DNA of 64,000 bases, taken from Robertkochia flava. GTDB taxonomy: Bacteria; Bacteroidota; Bacteroidia; Flavobacteriales; Flavobacteriaceae. This document shows positions 63,687 to 64,000 of the stretch, in pieces. A program made the position numbers and the translations under genes. The notes beneath the pieces were generated by a model. The model saw only the letters and a list, made by a program, of their open reading frames with translations. It was not told the origin of the DNA and did no database searches. Location: positions 372,001 through 436,000 of the forward strand of contig NZ_JAINZT010000006.1 in NCBI RefSeq assembly GCF_020166515.1, given 5' to 3'. How positions within the stretch are numbered: position 1 is the first letter of the stretch; every line of letters starts with the position of its first letter.

Positions 63687-64000
63687 TCACTTGCCATCCT
63701 CATGCATCTCATCGATGCTTACAAATTCATACCCCTTGCTTTTTAAGTCGGTTATCAGCGCATCCAGGCGATCGTAGAATTTTTCAACTCTTCTGGGGTC
63801 TGTCCCAAAGTGGATCAACATGTGGAACCCATTTAAACTGTGTTCCCGCTCGTAGGTCATAATGTTGTCCCAGATCCGGGAATTGGAAAAATAGGAAGCA
63901 TCCCCCCCCGGATACGTCCAATCCTGGTTGCTGTTGGTTCCCGGGGTATGATTGATCAGTCGCAATCCATAGGACGAAGTCCAACTGGCAATGGTGTCGT
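63687..64000 (-). CDS. Polysaccharide deacetylase family protein, 5' end outside window
   Basis: 104 codons are visible and the frame stays open to the right edge. The visible C-terminal part of the NodB fold reads RLINHTPGTNSNQDWTYPGG, then FHMLIHFGTDPRRVEKFYDRL and GYEFVSIDEM. The HxGTD near the end is where the family's catalytic histidine lies. Such enzymes remove acetyl or formyl groups from surface or cell-wall polymers. The metal-binding N-terminal residues are not in the window. Confidence 0.8.
   Translation of the reverse strand, partial: DTIASWTSSYGLRLINHTPGTNSNQDWTYPGGDASYFSNSRIWDNIMTYEREHSLNGFHMLIHFGTDPRRVEKFYDRLDALITDLKSKGYEFVSIDEMHEDGK

Overview
The window looks like a chromosomal segment of a marine-type Flavobacteriaceae bacterium (phylum Bacteroidota). 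The evidence is a SusC/SusD pair, a type IX secretion C-terminal sorting domain, a Bacteroidota-type omega subunit, many families largely confined to this phylum (DUF4835, DUF6913, DUF2141), lipoproteins with short lipoboxes, a lack of Shine-Dalgarno sites, and repeated matches to the Bacteroidota promoter (-33 TTG, -7 TAnnTTTG). No tRNA, rRNA, CRISPR array or intact insertion sequence was found.

Layout. 1-6.0 kb (minus): a class III adenylate cyclase with TPRs (cut by the window edge) behind a 1469-residue secreted subtilase-like protein that carries five NRFRTVLN octapeptides. 6.3-13.6 kb (plus): xerD, an aldo/keto reductase, a GH13 alpha-glucosidase, two YhhN-type membrane proteins and a sigma factor with a membrane partner. 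13.6-22 kb: an S9 peptidase, an acyltransferase and a NUDIX hydrolase whose start codon overlaps that of a divergent cyclophilin lipoprotein, then MarC and TRIC membrane proteins, DUF2141 and oxyR. 22-31.7 kb is the accessory part: dacB, a tract of 14 hexamers followed by 7 heptamers, a decayed membrane gene with a possible cassette end, three consecutive genes of the TraB/TIKI-EreA/ChaN type, a 7TM-AraC regulator and an M1-like metallopeptidase with TPRs. 31.7-36.7 kb: AIM24, DUF4442 and a DUF4870-PadR-PspC-DUF2807 envelope operon whose last gene is frameshifted. 36.7-41.6 kb: a SusC/SusD pair without enzymes nearby.

41.6-54.1 kb (all minus) is core: a two-component system, coaE, ybbR, a glycosyltransferase, fabI, recN, DUF4835, coaBC, rpoZ, bamD, dapA and DUF6913. 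54.2-55.9 kb is a 5'-nucleotidase split in two genes. 55.8-60.4 kb (minus) is GNAT-prmC-LOG-ligA-YhhN, tightly packed. 60.5-63.7 kb (plus) is ribD-HAD-EamA-YigZ, and the window ends in a polysaccharide deacetylase fragment.

The most notable observations are the octapeptide repeats, the run of three TraB/TIKI-EreA/ChaN-type genes next to a repeat tract, several genes whose -7 promoter box lies only 4-5 bases from the start codon (candidate leaderless mRNAs), the split 5'-nucleotidase, three YhhN-type paralogs in one window, and a frameshift in the DUF2807 gene. All family calls come from reading the sequence; no database search was run.
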